NCBI RefSeq assembly: GCF_005239225.2
Contig: NC_133288.1
Location: 21,086,169 to 21,150,168 of the forward strand
Length of the DNA: 64,000 nt
Direction of reading: 5' to 3'
Source of the DNA: Populus alba
Lineage: Eukaryota > Streptophyta > Magnoliopsida > Malpighiales > Salicaceae
Shown here: positions 14,257-26,349 of the stretch, one piece after another
Position numbering within the stretch: the first letter of the stretch is position 1
Layout: each line of letters opens with the position of its first letter
The notes under the pieces: generated by a model
Database searches by the model: none
What the model saw: only the letters and a program-made list of their open reading frames with translations
Told to the model about the DNA's origin: nothing
Made by a program: the position numbers and the translations under genes

Positions 14257-14763
14257 ATGGCCATCGAATTAGGTGAGTCTTGCCTTATACAGCAATTTTC
14301 TGTGTTGCTTCTTCCCTTTTCTCATCACCACCACTCTTCCTAGACATTTGTCAAAAACAGAAGTGTTTCTGAGCCTACTCCTTGTTTTCTTTGAATCTTA
14401 TTCCTTCTTCAAGCTTGGAAAAAAGGCTAAAAGTTTCTTATAGAGTAATTCAACCCTAGTTTCTCAACAACTGTAGTTTGAATTCATTGTTGCAATGAGT
14501 TTGGTGACTTGGCTTGTCTCATCAAAGCAAAGTTTTCTTGTCTAAGTATGATCTTGTTTCCATAATTTTTCATTAATGAATATCCTTTATGCAAATCATT
14601 TTATTAATTTGTATGATAGCTCTTGCCTTTCAAGATATATCTTCTAAATTCAAAAAATTCTCTCCTTGCTTTCTTTGTTTCAGATTTGAAGCTTCAATTT
14701 GTCATCATCTCCTACAAAGGCTTTTATCGTCCCCAAATCAATCCTACATGTATGTCTACTTGA
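14257..14763 (+). CDS. Candidate spliced upstream ORF of the RIC gene (31 codons)
   Basis: ATG at 14257 in the putative first 5' UTR exon is followed by four more codons and one base before the strong donor GTGAGT (14273). Joining to the acceptor TTTGTTTCAG (exon start 14684) keeps the frame open to TGA at 14761-14763, four bases before the main ATG at 14768. The spliced peptide would be 31 residues, beginning MAIELDLKLQF. No conserved family is recognised. If the leader splices this way, it could lower translation of the main ORF. The splice sites are seen; use of the uORF is inferred. Confidence 0.4.
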
Positions 14764-14767
14764 TCAA

Positions 14768-16077
14768 ATGTCAAACAACAAAATGAAGGGCCTATTAAAA
14801 GGCTTAAGATACATCTCTCAAATATTCGGTATGCAATTTCCCTCTCTCAAACTGCTCTCAAATTCTTCGTTCAACATACATATGAAGCAATGCAAAAATG
14901 GCAAACAATTTATGTGTTGTTCTATGGGCGATGTTGATAGAAATTTTCACGATGTTACAGACAATGATGAGGAAGAGCCTGAAATGCAGATTGGTTTCCC
15001 CACAGATGTAAAACATGTTGCCCACATAGGATGGGATGGTCCCTCTGTAAATTCACCAAGCTGGGTAAATGTTATTCTTCTCAGCTTATTTGGGATAATG
15101 GATAAAAATTCATCACTGATATCACATTTGAAACTAGTCGTAATGGACATTGAAAAGCTAAGGTTTTTGCAATTCTCTTTCTCGTTTTGTTTCGAAAAGA
15201 AAAAATCCTCATTGAGATTGTGTTCTGATTTATTTATGTAGATGAACGAGTTTCAATCTCAACCAGAATATTCATCAGCTTCCTCAAGTCTCAACAGAGA
15301 CGCGAAGGAGGAAGGTTCTGCAAAATGGGCATCTGAAGGTACAATAGCTTGATTTCTTGCATAGCTTTTTCAACTTTTTTTCCTTTCGAAAATGTTCTTT
15401 CATTAGTTTATATGATGGCTTTTTGTTTGGAATTCATAGCAAATATGGTAGCATGCTAGCTATCATATTTTGATTTTGTTCTTGATTAACATCTAGTATT
15501 GCGTACTAGCTTCAACAAAAATGAATAATAAATCTCACCGATCATCATTTTGATTGTTGTTGACTGAAATTGCTCGGCAGGTTCAAATCGAAAAGGTTCG
15601 CAGGCACCGAATTCTCCAGCAGGGGCGCCTAGTTCTCCGGTAGGGTCGCATAGTTCCCCAACTCGGGACTTGCCAGAATTGCCGAAATCATCTAGACGGC
15701 GTTCATCATCTGGTACATCAGCTGAATCTCCAAGCAGAGAAAAAACAGATAAACCTAAACAATCTAGGCGGTCTTCACGAAATGGCACCAAAGAACTGGA
15801 CGGTACTAGAACAAGTCGGAATCATAAGGATCCTTGTGGAGAAAGCGAGTCACCCTCAAATTTACCTGACATACCGAAGAAATCTCGGAGGAAGAAGTCG
15901 AAAGATGCCTCTGTTGAGGGGTCAACTTCAAGATCGAGATCTAAAGCCCCAGCTCAAGAGGGGGGTGGGGAGTCAGAAATGATTACCAAATCTAGTAACA
16001 GTAATGAGCAACGTCAAAACAGAGGTTCAAGTCCTTCACGAGATGTTGAGGAGAGTGGATTGAGTGGAATTTCTTGA
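14768..16077 (+). CDS. RIC protein: ROP-interactive CRIB-motif effector
   Basis: Four coding exons: 14768-14828, 14961-15064, 15242-15338 and 15581-16077 (TGA), 759 bases, 252 residues. The N-terminus is MSNNKMKGLLKGLRYISQIF, followed by an acidic linker and a CRIB motif: I31, P34, V37, H39, H42, G44, D46 (IGFPTDVKHVAHIGWD), then GPS and PSWMNEF, as in the RIC6/RIC7 type of plant RIC. CRIB motifs bind GTP-bound ROP/RAC GTPases, which control polar growth and the cytoskeleton. The rest is low-complexity, rich in Ser, Pro, Arg and Lys, with repeated SRR-type basic patches and no fold. The start was chosen because MKGLLKGLRYI aligns with the family N-terminus. The first intron (14829-14960, 132 bases) has no in-frame stop, so retention would add 44 residues before the CRIB motif. 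Confidence 0.88.
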
Positions 16078-18199
16078 TCATATTGTAATATTAATATTCT
16101 TATTCTTACACTGGGTAGCTGCTAGAATCTTGAGTTGAAATCAAACCAAACAGAGTTCATTTCCTTTTGGTCTTGATCGTTCGAACCTTGTATGATCCCT
16201 ATGGTACATAAATCACTTGTGAGAACTGAATTTTTTTCCTTAACTAGACAGCTTCATTTTGGTTTTGTTTATTGAACAATACAATGACAAATATGATCAC
16301 ATAACTAGTTTTTCTTATATTTTCCTATATCTGTTCATAATTTATAAGTAGTTCTGGCCTATAATAATGGTTAAATGATCATTGATTGATCACAGAAACA
16401 TGGCCTGGTATCCTGGGGCCAAGCAATCCTACTCTGCTAGAGGTGATATCACAGCAGCATCTATAACAGGAATCACCGGGTATGCTGGCTGCAGTGGAGG
16501 AGCACTGGTGCCACATTGCAGGAATGGAAGCCATTAAAAAGTGCTCATGTCCCTATCATTTCCAACGCACTTTAGCTGTTACAAGCAAAAAAATTTAAAA
16601 CTAGAGTCATTGACTTGATTAGGTTTAATAGGCTTAGTTACTTTAATAATATGATTAAAAAATATTGATAATAAATAAAAAGAGAAAAAAAAAAAGAAAT
16701 TGACAGCGGGTAATCATGAAAAATGAGTTTTTATTATCATACTCGAGAAGTGAAAAAAAAAAATTTATATAGAAATTGGGTTTAATTTAATAATATATTA
16801 GCTATGCATTAATGGCTCAAAGTCCAATTCGAGCATGAAAGTTGGCATTGCAGCTATGCATTGGATCAAGCAATGTTGTCGAGATTAGTCCTTAAAAAAA
16901 CAAAATTGGGAAAACGAATTAAATATAGCCTTAAATGAATACAACAAATGAGAAATGTCAGCTACATGCAACAAAAGAAGGGAGATTCACTCTGTCATGT
17001 CACGTTGTTTTTATATTTTAAAAAATATATATATTTTTTATTTTTTTCTTTAAAATTAATATATTTTTAATATTTTTATATCATTTTAATATACTAATAT
17101 AAAAAATAATTTTTTTAAAATAAAAAATATTATTTTAATATATATTTTTAATAAATTCTATAAACTACTTTTTAAAAACAATCACAACCACACTCCCCCA
17201 ATAAACTTGTAGTAGTCACTCTCAATAAACATGCACTCCTAGATACCAAGCCTTGGATTGCAATATATTAGGGTAGTAACATTTTATCGGACATTTACAA
17301 GATCAATTATTTTGTTGGTCAAAATCAACACTAATAATTTAATTTTTTTTTTTATTGTTAGAATCAAACGACATTTCTCTTTTCTCTTAAATCAAGAACA
17401 AAAAAATAATAAAAATAAATTTTTATATTAAAATTAAATTAAAAATATAATTTTTAAAGTATGAAGACTAGAATAAATTTTTTATATGAATTTTAAAACC
17501 ATCATTAATTTATGATATTTTTTATACTTTAATTATTTGTCTTTTAATTTTATCTTTAATCAATATATTTAATTTAATTACTCTTGAATTTAACCCAAAA
17601 AAAATACAATTGCATAAAAAAATCCAAGAATCAAATGTTATCCCAGTCTTGTACAGAGAAGATTTGGCTTTGTCACCCCCAAGATTTCTGATCGATGCGA
17701 GTCTCAGCCACACAGTAAAATTACACATACCTCTCACTTGGGATTACAAACAGTAACATCCAGCAACCGCCAAAAGCACACAACTCTACCTTTCTAGTCT
17801 CTCCATAAAAGAATTCATTAAAAAAGGTTCAATATTTAATTAAATAAAAACAGTGAAGTAACAGCATATATGCTAGAAATCCAAGCAAAATTCATATTAC
17901 TTGGACCAAATCCAAGAAAGTCAGAACAGAAATTAGGCCTCTCATGTGGCAAATGATCCTCAAATCCCAACATCCGAACTTGAGAGAAACCCAGAGTTCT
18001 CATAAACTTGTATACACAGGTTGAAGAAGGTCAAACGATCAACAACATACTAGTAGAGTGGAGTATCTGGCTTGTCACCAACAAGAGCCATAATTACATT
18101 CTTGCCCTGATCAGACAACCATTCTCAAGAAAGCCCTGTCCAATGTCAGTGTATAAACCTGTTCTGTCTGTTAGCACTTAGCACCTATTCTTCTCTGGG
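16078..18199. other. Intergenic spacer
   Basis: RIC 3' UTR, then AT-rich DNA. Bases about 16605-16690 share TTTAATAATATGATTAAAAAA-type sequence with 51955-52035, pointing to a dispersed repeat. About 17000-17190 resembles the AT-rich inverted-repeat family. The part nearest 18199 is probably the 3' UTR of the minus-strand LRR gene. A 45-codon open frame at 16400-16537 is unassigned. Confidence 0.45.
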
Positions 18200-19654
18200 T
18201 CAAATTAACAGGATAAAAAAAAACAGAAATCCAAATCCAAGAATCATCCGAGATGAAACCTGTGTTTGAGACGATGATGAGGAATCAAGAGAACCCTCTT
18301 GGAGGAGTACAGGACTGGAAATATCTGATTTGTTGCACAGCTTCAGTTTCCCTAAACTGCCCTCAAATTTACCAAACCCTGAAAAATCACCACCATCAAC
18401 ACACAGCCCTGAGTTGCCCTTCAGCTTCAGCTTTTCAGCAACCTTGGAAGTAAAAGTAACTGGGATTTTACCACTCAAATTGTTGTTCTCCAAATTGATC
18501 TCATAACCACATTTCAAGAACCCCAACTCTTCGGGCACAGTCCCTTCAAGCTTGTTGTTATCAAGCCCTAAGTAACACAGGTTCCTCAAATGTACCCCCA
18601 TAGAAGCTGGAATATTCCCAACCAAACCCATGTCAGAAAATCCTATTCCCGAAATACCCCCAAGTTTCTCCCATATTTCCGGTATATGCCCTCCTACCAA
18701 ATTTCCACTCAAATACACTTCCTTCAACCTGGGCATTTCGCCTAAAAACAAAGGCACTCCATAGTTACCGAAGCTGTTAAAACTCAGGTCTAAGAACTCC
18801 AGACTCTGTAAACTAACCAAGCTCTCTGGGATTTTACCAGAAAACCGATTATGACTCAAATCAAGCTTCAAAAGCGGAGATAAATTACCCACAGACAAAG
18901 GGACATAACCGTCAAGATAATTTTGACTCAAATCAAGAACTCTCAATTTTTTCAACTTAGCTAGACTGAAAGGAACCCCTCCGCTTAACTGGTTTCTTGA
19001 CACTGTAAACTCTTCCATGTTAACCAAAGAACCAACCCCATCTGGAATATTGCCATAAATACCATTTCCAGTCAAAACTAGCCTCCTTAAATTAGTAAAA
19101 TTACCAATGATGCCACTTAGAGACCCAACCAGAGCTGGGTTCTCAATAAACACAAGCTCTTCAAGGTTAGCCCCAAAGCTCGAAGAAGAAACATCAGGCA
19201 CCGAAACTGGCATCTCGGTGAAACACTTGTAAAAGAACAGCTTGCGAAGGAACTTAAAAGAAGTGAAGACAAGAGGGTTAATGGTGGAATTTGGAGAGCA
19301 AGGTGGGTTGGATGTGTAGTCAGAGACGAACCCGAAACTGAGTTCAGAAATGTGAGCCGTTTCGAGAGGAGGCTGGTTTGAAACAGAACCGTTTGGGGTG
19401 AGTGGTGGTTGTTCTTCGGTGAAGTACTCGCAAACGATGCCGTGTGGGGCGGAGAGGCAGAGGTCGTCAGGGAAGAGAGTGCGCCAAGGGATGGCTGAGT
19501 TGATGGAGTAAAGGACCAGAAAGAGGGAGTCCTGCTCGGCCGAGTCGAGGAGAGGTTGTTGGTGTGAAATGACAAGAGAGGACATGAGAGTTGTGAGGAA
19601 GAGAAGACCGAAGAGGGGAAAGGAAGAGGATATAGCCATGTTTGAGTTGTGCAA
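18200..19654 (-). CDS. Leucine-rich-repeat receptor-like protein (RLP29-like), no kinase
   Basis: Single intronless frame of 484 residues. It has an N-terminal signal sequence (residues about 7-30) and a pre-LRR region with paired cysteines (DLCLSAPHGIVC, then C119 and C144). About ten LRRs follow from residue 163 to 412, of the plant extracellular type (LxxLxLSxNxLSGxIP; clear copies at 213-226, 237-249, 261-274 and 285-297). Next comes a C-terminal cap (LCV...KLC), a Ser-rich stretch (456-468) and a final hydrophobic segment (470-484) with no cytoplasmic tail. That end fits a GPI-anchor signal or a very short membrane anchor. The whole resembles Arabidopsis RLP29-like proteins; the ligand and partner are unknown. 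A second Met at residue 6 (MAISSSF) is an equally likely start. A TATATTAA motif lies at 19719-19726 on the minus strand. Confidence 0.87.
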   Translation of the reverse strand: MHNSNMAISSSFPLFGLLFLTTLMSSLVISHQQPLLDSAEQDSLFLVLYSINSAIPWRTLFPDDLCLSAPHGIVCEYFTEEQPPLTPNGSVSNQPPLETAHISELSFGFVSDYTSNPPCSPNSTINPLVFTSFKFLRKLFFYKCFTEMPVSVPDVSSSSFGANLEELVFIENPALVGSLSGIIGNFTNLRRLVLTGNGIYGNIPDGVGSLVNMEEFTVSRNQLSGGVPFSLAKLKKLRVLDLSQNYLDGYVPLSVGNLSPLLKLDLSHNRFSGKIPESLVSLQSLEFLDLSFNSFGNYGVPLFLGEMPRLKEVYLSGNLVGGHIPEIWEKLGGISGIGFSDMGLVGNIPASMGVHLRNLCYLGLDNNKLEGTVPEELGFLKCGYEINLENNNLSGKIPVTFTSKVAEKLKLKGNSGLCVDGGDFSGFGKFEGSLGKLKLCNKSDISSPVLLQEGSLDSSSSSQTQVSSRMILGFGFLFFFILLI

Positions 19655-19734
19655 AGGATGGGCTTGTGAGAAGGGTTTTGATGAATGAGGAGAAGAGAGT
19701 GGGGACTAGGAGCTAGGATTAATATATCGGGCAA

Positions 19735-21840
19735 AGGACAGTGAGAGAGGTGCTGGCAGTGGTTGGTTAGGCTTGAGTGTCATGTCATGGTGAAATGGAA
19801 TATAGTAGAAACAGTTTTAGCTTTTGCTGGCTGGTTTTGGTTGCAGCCTTGCAGGAAGTAGGGAGGACTACTTTGTCTCTCTCGAAGACTACTCAACCCC
19901 TAATTATGACCCGTTTATACTTTATTATACCTTATGTTAATTCCTCGGAGAAGGTATACTTTTAATCACAGTCGAATTAATTCTTAATTAGTATAATAAT
20001 TATTATTAACCATGCCACATCTGAGATTTTCTTTGTTTTTTTTTTTTTTTCTTAAGGAAAGGGAAAGTCAAATGCACTGCCATTTGCCTGCTATGGGTTC
20101 TTGGAGTGTGAGGGGATTAGGTTGTAGTTTAATTAGCCAATCATATAATTTTCATGATCCAGCCTTCCCATGAAATTTTAGAGTTATTTACTGTCCATGT
20201 ATACAATTCAACGTAATCAAAAGGTTCGGAAACTTTAACGTGGGCAACTACCTAAGCTTTGGAGCTTAAGTTAAACTTGTCTTGATGTTACGAGTTAATT
20301 ATATTTAATTAAAACCACCATGTTGTTTTAATATATATTTTAAAAATAAAAATTGAAAGATTTTTATTATTTTAGTGTACATTTTGGATAAAGATGTGAT
20401 TGATTTTTTATATAAAATCCATATAGAAAAACATATATTTTTTACTTGTTAGAGGTGCGATTTTTTTAAAATTATTGTTTATATTTTAAATAAAATTATA
20501 CCTTAAAAAAAAAAACAAATCACTCCTCTAACCCAAACATTCTTTTAATAAATTACTTGAAAATAATAGGGGCATTGTTGACTTTTGAAGCGTAGACTGA
20601 TCAGTAGCCTTGCAATTCGCATGTAAAAACAGAAATGTCGGAATCAGACCCCAATGATCAGAGTTCAACCCCACACACACACACACACACGTTATTAACC
20701 AGTGCTCAAATAGCCTCTTAAACCTCGAACACATCTCCAGCATCTCACAAAAACCAACCATCACGGTCCGACTGGTCCCCGTTCACGCGTCCGAAACCTA
20801 CCCAACTTTAACATCAATAGCCCAGGGGCTTATTTTCGTGTCAGTGACCGTAAAAAAAGCAACCGGCGTTGGCCGACAACAAAACCTCCGGACTGGGCAG
20901 CCGAGGAAACCGACAAGGACGCGCCGCAGCCGCCGATTTACTGACGGCAGTGTCCCGTGAAAGGGAAGTTTAATCGATCAAATCGAGGCACTGTCAGGAC
21001 TCGTGGCAGTGTATTAGTGGCTATTTCTATGACACGTCGAATAGGTACGGAAGATCATTTCCGGAAATGATAAGCTTCGGAATACCAAAAATTTCCCCAG
21101 TCACAGAGGGGATTCGGTTCAGACTGTGAGTGCTACCTTGTTTTACAATGGACCCACAAGGAAACCCTTTTGTTTTCACTTTCTAACACAAAACAACCTT
21201 TTCTTCCTTTCTTTTTATCTTGCCCTTTTAACCTTCTGTTGCTCCTTGTGGAGGAAGCGGCTACAGATGCTCTGAGAGCAGAGAGGAAATGTCAATGTTT
21301 CTTCTTTTTCTTTCTTTTTTACAGGGATGGCAAGGCTCCAACTCCCAGGTAACAAAAGAGAGAAGACATGGACTCCAGTCACTCAGGCTTGATTACCTGC
21401 AGCACTCTTATGAGTCTGCTGGGCTTTTTCACGCCTGAAAATATACATTGAGCTGTTCTTGGCGTGCCGTAACTTGCAAAACAAAATTCCTTGTGTGTTT
21501 GAGAATCCTTTAATAACTAAGTCAGTTTAGCGATGAAGTTTTGTGGTTTAGAGAAATATTAAAAAAAAAGAAAAGAATGTATAGGCTTTTTTCTATCGTC
21601 GAGACTTGATTTTCTCTTACATGCGTTGTAGGCTAGAAAAATACTTCACTCACCGACTTGCCTGTGAAGACGAAGGAGTATCGCTTGTTATTGCAGGATG
21701 GCACCGCTAGAGTAGTTCATCAGGTAAAGAAATCTCTTGGCTATTGTTTGTAAAATGCGGCGTTTTGACTGGTCCGGTAATGATCAATATGAATGATTAG
21801 ATGTCGTATCTGGGTGTGTAAATGTTGTAGTCATTACCAT
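19735..21840. other. Gene-poor region with a GC-richer island
   Basis: Upstream DNA of the LRR gene, then an AT-rich stretch (about 20320-20530, dispersed-repeat-like). A GC-richer island follows at about 20760-21060, with a (CA)n run near 20673-20690 just before it. Short exon-like pieces with splice-like ends occur near 21325-21350 and 21700-21723, but no coding family is recognised. Possibly the promoter and leader of a non-coding transcript. Confidence 0.35.
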
Positions 21841-23636
21841 TCAAATTAATATATTAAAATAATATTTTTTTTTATTATTATTATTAACACCATCCTAAAA
21901 ACATGAAAATAAATAATTTTAAATAAAAAAATTTAAATTTAAAAAAAAACACAATTTAAACCGCGTCCTGACAAGCTTATAAAACTATATAATTGAAGAT
22001 TAAGATATAGTTGAAAATTATAGACAAACCAAGGAAAAGATTAAAAAAATTGTATTTATAAATAAAAAAATATATGTATATATTTAATTAAATAAATTAA
22101 GAATTATTTTTTCTAATAAATACAAAAAAAGTGTTAAATTATTTATTCGACTCGCTTCACCAAGGCAAAGATCATGATTTTCTTAAATGAGAAAATATAA
22201 CGACATTGTTTATGCTAAACAAGATAAATCTTAAAATACATGAAGCAATATAATGAGAAAGAGTTGGTAATGTCAATATGATTTTAAAATAAAAACATAG
22301 TCATTCCCATAATCGTTGAAGATACATGAGTATGATATTTAACCCTAATTTTTTTAATAAAAACATTTTTTTAATCTTAAATGTAACTTTTTCTCACCAA
22401 AAACAAATAATTTTATTTTAGAATAAATTTTATTTATGTAAAATATTAATATATATATATATATATATATATAAATTAGAATAATCTATTCAAAACATTA
22501 AATATATACAAAATAATTAAAAAAAAAAAAACAACCACAATTTTTTTAAAAAAAATCTAAATAAAAAATCTAAAAATAGAGAGAATGAATATTAATTAAA
22601 ATATAATTTAAAAAATCACATATAAAAATCAGTTAAAAAACAAAAAGAAAGAGGCTAGGCATGTTAGGCTCGGGAAGTCAAGACCATGGGGCCGTGCGCG
22701 GAGGCTTTAATTTTTTTATTTGAAAATGAAATAGATGATATGCCGTTTGCTCTAGGAAATTTTTTTAATAAAGTCATGCGACTTGTCGCCTACTTCCCCC
22801 CTATATTTCAGTCTTAGTGGTGATAAAAAAAATCAAGGTTAGCGGATTTTTTTCGCACTAGAAACCCATCTTCAATCTATTAATTTTGACTTAAAAACAC
22901 CTATAAAAATACTTTGTACATATTGATAAACATCTATATGACCTCAAAGAATTCAAAGGCAAAGTTATAAATTCAAAGTCAACTCAAAATTAGAAACCTT
23001 TAATTCCGAAATCATATTTATCATTTTAGACAATGAAAAAGGCCTAAAAACATATAGGACCATGGTGAATTTCTCCTTGTTTTTTTAAACTACCACCTTT
23101 TTCTCGCAATGTTTTAGACTTTGATCCCTCATCTTCTCTTTTGATTTTTCCCTCTTTGATAATTCTTGATAAATTGGTAATGAACTTTGGTATAAAAAGA
23201 TACAATTGAAAAAAAAAATATTTATGGATTAAACTACAAAAAAAAAAATCACGCACTATAAAACAATACAGTAAAAACACAATTTGTTTTAGAGTTTCTT
23301 ATAATATAATTATAATATAACAATGCATTTAAAGGAAAGGAGTGCCATTAGCACTAAGGAGAATAAAATCTATTTGTTTTTGCGTTTTAAAAATATTTTT
23401 TTAAAAAATTGAAATTTATTTTTTTATTTCATATTAATATTTTTTGGTGTTTTCATATTGTTTTAATATGCTGATATTAAAAATAATTTTTTAAAAATAA
23501 AAAAATATATTATTTTAATATATTTTTAAATAAAAAATATTTTAAAATACAATCGTGTTTATACTCCTGAACACCCTTTACTTGATGAATTCACACTACA
23601 CAACACACACACACGAGGAAGATGGAGAGTTAAATG

Positions 23637-23638
<2 letters not shown>

Positions 23639-23679
<41 letters not shown>
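23639..23679. repeat. (TA)n microsatellite
   Basis: About 20 TA units in intergenic DNA. Confidence 0.9.
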
Positions 23680-23683
<4 letters not shown>

Positions 23684-24784
23684 GATTGCTTGCAATTCTT
23701 CCTCAAGCTGTATATATATTTTTCTACTCACATCCTCCTCTCAGTTAAAGGCGTTATTTGCTCGCAACTTTTCCTAGCTCCTACTTTACAAATCTCTCGC
23801 TTCGACCATAACTAAATAAAAAGATAACAATGTTTAATTGATTCTCACTCACATAACCAAAAAAAAATAAAATCATAAATTAAGCAAAATATGGTAATAT
23901 ATATCGAACTCAATTCGACATGGATCGAATTTTGACAAATTAATTACAATTTCATAAACAATTAGTTTATTAAATAACCCATTAAAAACTCATTTCAATG
24001 ACCGAATATTCAGTTGGTAGCTAGATATGAAAATCTTCAAGTTTAACATGGATTTTTTTTTATAATAATAAATTTATATTTGATAAGAAATATAATATTT
24101 TAAAAATTATTAAAAGTATATAACGATACATCATCCTGTCATATCTAGTTAGAAATTATTCATATAAAAATTCAAATACGCGCAACATTAATCTGTAATA
24201 TATATATAAGAGACAGTGAGAGAAGCAAAACTTTGAATTCATTCAAACAGGAAAGATAAGAAAATTAATCTAACAACAAATTGATAAAAAAAAAACTTGA
24301 ACGATTCTATATATATAAAAAAATGATTAAATTGTTACCCTGCATGTTCTTAATTTTCCAATGGTAAGTTTGAGATCAAAGTAGATACAAAACATCCTGA
24401 TCACAACATATTCCTGTTGTATATTTAAAAATTTTATGCCGGTTGTGATTTAAAGTAAAATTTTTTAAAATATATTAAAATAATATATTTTTTATTTTTT
24501 AAAAATTATTTTTAAAATAACGCAATATACATTTCCAGACAGACCACGAGACAAGAAAACGTGGCGTCGATTACTAGATAAGAGTCGTGGGCCATGGCTG
24601 TTGCTATATATAATTAAGGAGTTGATGAATCACCTGGGACGCACAGATGGTGGATGCATATGTGATGTGTTTGTCACCCTGAAAACAATTTAGGCTCTCG
24701 GACATGACCTTGTGAGATGATCGTTCCTATAAATCGCAACCCTTCTGGGCCAGGCGATCACCTGGGTTGTCCAGTCTAATTACA

Positions 24785-24862
24785 TGATCCATGCGTCGTT
24801 TTATAGTGGCTCGTTGAGCTCAGTGATCCATGCGTCGTTTTATAGTGGCTCGTTGAACTCAG
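24785..24862. repeat. 39-bp perfect-length tandem duplication
   Basis: Units 24785-24823 and 24824-24862 both run from TGATCCATGCGTCG to CTCAG and differ at one visible position (GAGCTCAG against GAACTCAG). This indicates a recent event. Confidence 0.9.
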
Positions 24863-25980
24863 TGATCCACCATTGTTGATGCACTTTTTTGTCGAAGGTC
24901 TTAATCATCTGTAACCATTGAAGAAAACTGGGACGATCATATTCATCCTTGGTGGCTTTACTGCACATGCATTCATAGTTCACGAGACGAGGACGACTCT
25001 TCTCGGCAGCTGCGATTTCTGATTTTTTACTATCTAGCTCTTCGAACCATGGTCTCGGTGCTTCTTCGAAATACTAGAATTGTAAAATGCAATCCATGCT
25101 TACAATATCTTTTTCTTCTTCTACTTTACAATTTTTTTTAAAAAAAAAGTGATTGAAAGTGTAGTAGTAATTGCAATTCAAAATATTTTTTATTTGAAAA
25201 TGTATCAAAATAATATTATTTATTTATTTTTTAAAAATTATTTTTAAAATTAGTATATTAAAATAATTTAAAAATATAAAAAAATTAATTTTAAATAAAA
25301 AAATTTAATTTATTAAAAAATATAATTTCAACTACGTTCTCAAATATTATCTAAACATTTATTCTTTATCAATTCCGTGCTCATTTATTCAACAAGGTCC
25401 TTGTATTCCATTATACTCTATTAATTTTAATTTCTCTAAAAAATATAGATAATTAATTAATTAATTAACTTCCTAAAAAAAATCACATCAAACATTTGAA
25501 CGGTTTATATGTAATTTGATCTTGAAAGAAAATTCACATCTAATATATACAACAAAATATAATAACTGTGGAATTATATCAATAAAATAAATGTATAATA
25601 AAGCTAAATTTACTAAGATATTTTTTAAAATAATTCAATCCATAAAAAAAATTAATTACGTTTTGAAAAAAAATATAGAGTTTAAGTAATAATGATGTTA
25701 AAAATAATAAATATTTTTAGATTAGTTTTCAATTCTTGTATATAAATACTATATTCAATGAGTCTAAAGTTTTTCTCTAATTAGTTTATTCTCTCACAAA
25801 TTATTACAAGTTACGACAATATATTAATGAATTATTGATTTTTAAAGGTATATTATAATAATAGTAATAAAAATAAATTTAGTTTTTTTAAAAATCCTAA
25901 ATGGATTTTATTTTTTTTACTTTTTTATTGATAAAAAAGGATAAAGAATTCAAAGATGGACACACGAACGTAGAATCAAG

Positions 25981-26066
25981 TTAGGGTTGTCTTAGAACTT
26001 TCATGGGCTGCAATATGGGCTTTAAGGTGCCCGAAATTAAACAAATTTATCCAAGTCTACTGGGCC
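25981..26066 (+). promoter_or_regulatory. Telo-box plus three site II motifs upstream of the glycosylase gene
   Basis: TTAGGGTT at 25981-25988 (a telo-box on the minus strand) is followed by TGGGCT at 26004-26009, TGGGCT at 26016-26021 and TGGGCC at 26061-26066, about 285-370 bases before the ATG. Telo-box plus TGGGCY site II clusters are known in plant promoters active in dividing cells. The motifs are seen; the activity is inferred. Confidence 0.55.
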
Positions 26067-26349
26067 TAACATCCGAAACTTCACGAGTCGAGGAAAGAGC
26101 GCGAGGATCACTGTAACTCAGAGACATCCACTTTCCTTCTCAGATGACACCAAAACGGAGTGCAGCGAAGACGTGAGTGGGGGGTCAATCCTAAAATTTC
26201 CGCTACTCCACTTCAAATTCTTTCACCTTCCACAAAATAAAAATAACAAACACCTGGCTCTAAAACCACCACCACCACCACCACAACTACCGCCGCCCAC
26301 CACTGACAGTGAGACAGTCAGCCCTAGCCCCCAATTTGACTGATCACTG

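Larger units (their letters stand above)
21841..25980. other. Repeat-rich AT-rich block without genes
   Basis: Extended AT-rich DNA with several dispersed-element-like stretches (about 21846-21960, 23380-23560, 24420-24520, 25130-25330), an (AT)n run at about 22450-22474 and a 39-bp tandem duplication at 24785-24862. Bases 22640-23300 look like decayed repeat DNA of mixed composition. No gene is recognised. Confidence 0.5.

Noticed and set aside
14699..14767. Upstream start extending the RIC protein
   Set aside because: The family N-terminus begins at MSNNKMKGLLKG; the extra part is leader sequence.
21325..21723. Exon-like pieces with splice-like ends
   Set aside because: No coding family, no continuous frame and no clear transcript limits.
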